DNA of 7,189 nt, from the NCBI GenBank assembly GCA_030682755.1, contig JAUXNR010000877.1, positions 1-7,189 of the forward strand. The letters are read 5' to 3'. How positions within the stretch are numbered: the first letter of the stretch is position 1; each line of letters opens with the position of its first letter. Source of the DNA: Flavobacterium sp. (GTDB lineage Bacteria; Bacteroidota; Bacteroidia; Flavobacteriales; Flavobacteriaceae). The notes under the pieces were generated by a model. It saw only the letters and a program-made list of their open reading frames with translations. It did not search any database and had not been told where the DNA came from. Below are positions 5,565-7,189 of the stretch, one piece after another. The position numbers were made by a program, and so were the translations under genes.

Positions 5565-7189
5565 ATGGCAAAAATTATTACAATGCCACGTTTGAGTGAT
5601 ACAATGACAGAAGGAGTTGTAGCAACATGGCTTAAAAAAGTTGGCGATACCGTAAAAGAAGGCGATATTTTAGCCGAAATTGAAACCGATAAAGCAACAA
5701 TGGAGTTTGAAGCTTTTGATGCAGGAACACTGCTTCATATCGGAATTCAAGAAGGTGAATCGGCTCCCGTTGATTCTCTTTTAGCAATTATTGGAAAAGA
5801 AGGTGAAGATATTTCCGACTTACTGAAAGGAGGAAATACTGCTAAATCAGAAGAAAAAGAAACTCCAAAATCACAAGAATCCTCTAAAGAGGAAACTTCA
5901 ACAGACGAAAGTCCTAAAACTGAAGAATCAAAACCAAAAGCCTTAGCAGCAATTCCTGCCGGAGTAAAAGTAGTAACCATGCCTCGTCTAAGCGACACAA
6001 TGACGGATGGTACAGTAGCAACTTGGTTGAAAAAAATTGGCGACACTGTAAAAGAAGGCGATATTTTAGCCGAAATTGAAACCGACAAAGCTACAATGGA
6101 ATTTGAATCATTTAATTCAGGTACATTATTGTATATTGGTGTTCAAGAAGGCCAGTCTGCTCCTGTTGATAGTGTTTTAGCCATCATTGGACCAGAAGGA
6201 ACAGATATTTCCGGAATTGCCGAAAATTATACTAAAGGTGGCGAAGCTCCTAAAGCTGAAAAAACAGAAACTAAATCAGAAGAAGCAAAACCATCATCAG
6301 AAAATAAAGAAGAAGCAACTACTTCAACCGAATCAACGGGAAGAATTTTTGCATCGCCATTAGCAAGACAAATTGCTAAAGACAAAGGAATTAACCTTTC
6401 TCAAGTAAAAGGCTCTGGTGAGAACGGAAGAATTGTAAAAAGTGACGTTGAAAACTTTACACCTTCTGCCGCTCCTCAAAAAGCAGCAGAACATCAAAGT
6501 GCCACTCAACCAACTGCTGTAGTTCAACCATTTGTACCAGCCGGAGAAACCTATTCAGAAGAAGTGAAAAATTCGCAAATGCGTAAAACCATTGCACGTC
6601 GTCTTTCTGAATCTAAATTTACAGCACCACATTACTACTTAACAATCGAAGTTACAATGGATGAAGCAATGAAATCCAGAGCAATTATCAATACAGTTCC
6701 TGATACAAAAGTGTCGTTTAACGATATGGTTGTAAAAGCGTGTGCGATGGCATTGAAAAAACACCCACGTGTAAATACGCAATGGAAAGATGATGTAACG
6801 GTTATCAATCACCACGTAAACATTGGCGTAGCTGTAGCTGTAGAAGATGGTTTAGTGGTTCCTGTATTGAAATTTACAGATCAAATGAGTTTAACTCAAA
6901 TTGGTTCTGCGGTAAAAGATTTAGCTGGAAGAGCTAAAAACAAAAAACTACAACCTGCCGAAATGGAAGGAAGTACATTTACTGTTTCTAATTTAGGTAT
7001 GTTTGGAATTACTGAATTTACTTCGATTATTAATCAACCAAATTCCGCTATTCTTTCAGTTGGAGCTATCATCGAAAAACCGGTTGTAAGAAACGGACAA
7101 ATCGTTGTGGGTAACACTATGAAAGTAACCTTAGCTTGTGATCACAGAACAGTGGATGGTGCAACGGGTGCTCAATTTCTTCAAACGTT
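5565..7189 (+). CDS. pdhC: Pyruvate dehydrogenase E2, dihydrolipoamide acetyltransferase, 3'-truncated by the window edge
   Basis: E2 forms the core of the complex and transfers the acetyl group from its lipoyl arms to coenzyme A, giving acetyl-CoA. The frame is open from the ATG at 5565 to the last base: 541 codons plus two bases. Homologues of this layout end shortly after DHRTVDG, so probably 10-20 residues are missing. Domains are lipoyl 1 (about 2-84, lipoyl Lys43 in ETDKATMEFE), a Lys/Glu/Ser/Thr-rich linker (88-130), lipoyl 2 (about 134-216, Lys175), a second charged linker (223-258), a peripheral subunit-binding domain (RIFASPLARQIAKDKG to GRIVKSDVENF, 260-298), and the catalytic domain from about 333. 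The catalytic motif DHRTVDG (526-532) has His527 and Asp531. The linkers are unusually acidic/basic and poor in Ala-Pro compared with enterobacterial E2. The gene is three bases after pdhA. Other names in use are aceF and pdhB. A branched-chain or 2-oxoglutarate E2 is less likely given two lipoyl domains and pdhA. Confidence 0.95.
   Translation, partial: MAKIITMPRLSDTMTEGVVATWLKKVGDTVKEGDILAEIETDKATMEFEAFDAGTLLHIGIQEGESAPVDSLLAIIGKEGEDISDLLKGGNTAKSEEKETPKSQESSKEETSTDESPKTEESKPKALAAIPAGVKVVTMPRLSDTMTDGTVATWLKKIGDTVKEGDILAEIETDKATMEFESFNSGTLLYIGVQEGQSAPVDSVLAIIGPEGTDISGIAENYTKGGEAPKAEKTETKSEEAKPSSENKEEATTSTESTGRIFASPLARQIAKDKGINLSQVKGSGENGRIVKSDVENFTPSAAPQKAAEHQSATQPTAVVQPFVPAGETYSEEVKNSQMRKTIARRLSESKFTAPHYYLTIEVTMDEAMKSRAIINTVPDTKVSFNDMVVKACAMALKKHPRVNTQWKDDVTVINHHVNIGVAVAVEDGLVVPVLKFTDQMSLTQIGSAVKDLAGRAKNKKLQPAEMEGSTFTVSNLGMFGITEFTSIINQPNSAILSVGAIIEKPVVRNGQIVVGNTMKVTLACDHRTVDGATGAQFLQT
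5652..5689 (+). repeat. Copy 1 of a 38-bp exact direct repeat in the E2 gene
   Basis: This is identical base for base to 6048-6085, 396 bases (132 codons) downstream in the same frame. It encodes VKEGDILAEIETD, just before the lipoyl lysine of lipoyl domain 1. The match lies inside a longer diverged repeat: the two lipoyl domains agree at 68 of 82 residues by my count (3-84 against 135-216). Confidence 0.9.
6048..6085 (+). repeat. Copy 2 of a 38-bp exact direct repeat in the E2 gene
   Basis: This is the partner of 5652-5689 and lies in lipoyl domain 2, just before lipoyl Lys175. Identity includes every third codon position across 12 codons, while the flanking codons differ at silent sites (for example GAT/GAC and GCA/GCT for the adjoining Asp and Ala). 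Confidence 0.9.

Noticed and set aside
5747..6088. A 113-codon open frame on the minus strand rich in Ser, Phe and Val
   Set aside because: It is antisense to the E2 lipoyl domains and linker. Lys/Glu codons (AAA, GAA) read backwards give Phe/Ser codons without stops. The + strand frame has unmistakable lipoyl motifs.

Overview
The window is an AT-rich, densely coded stretch of a Bacteroidota chromosome, most likely from the family Flavobacteriaceae and probably Flavobacterium or a close relative. The evidence is two type IX secretion system (T9SS) genes, the absence of Shine-Dalgarno sequences in front of A-rich starts, -7 elements of the Bacteroidota type (TAnnTTTG), and a gene order (porU, porV, cdd, pdhA, E2) that I recall from Flavobacterium genomes. 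All five genes are on the + strand. There are no RNA genes, mobile elements, CRISPR arrays or other signs of recent gene transfer, and no gene-free stretch longer than 300 bases.

Bases 1-2597 hold the 3' two thirds of porU, the C25-family (gingipain-like) sortase of T9SS. Its catalytic His and Cys and its own C-terminal sorting domain are visible, and its start lies outside the window. After 40 bases, with a good promoter (TTG-N19-TATATTTG) overlapping the porU tail, comes porV (2638-3834), the outer-membrane barrel that brings T9SS cargo from the translocon to PorU. A strong terminator-like hairpin (3851-3892) closes this module.

Only 12 bases beyond that hairpin begins cdd (3905-4387), a cytidine deaminase of pyrimidine salvage. 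A 175-base intergenic region (4388-4562) then carries a candidate promoter with a dyad in its spacer and a leader stem-loop. It is followed by pdhA (4563-5561, E1 alpha of pyruvate dehydrogenase) and, three bases later, the E2 acetyltransferase gene (5565 to the window end, lacking only its last few residues). The E2 has two closely similar lipoyl domains. E1 beta is absent between E1 alpha and E2 and must be encoded elsewhere.

Functionally the window contains a cell-surface export pair (PorU and PorV act together in the attachment complex), a salvage enzyme, and two subunits of the complex that makes acetyl-CoA from pyruvate. This is mainly ordinary core genome. The points worth a second look are an EF-hand-like loop in PorV, the unusually compact terminator and palindrome directly in front of cdd, the operator-like dyad at the pdhA promoter, the tandem lipoyl repeat, and identical A7 tracts directly after three start codons.
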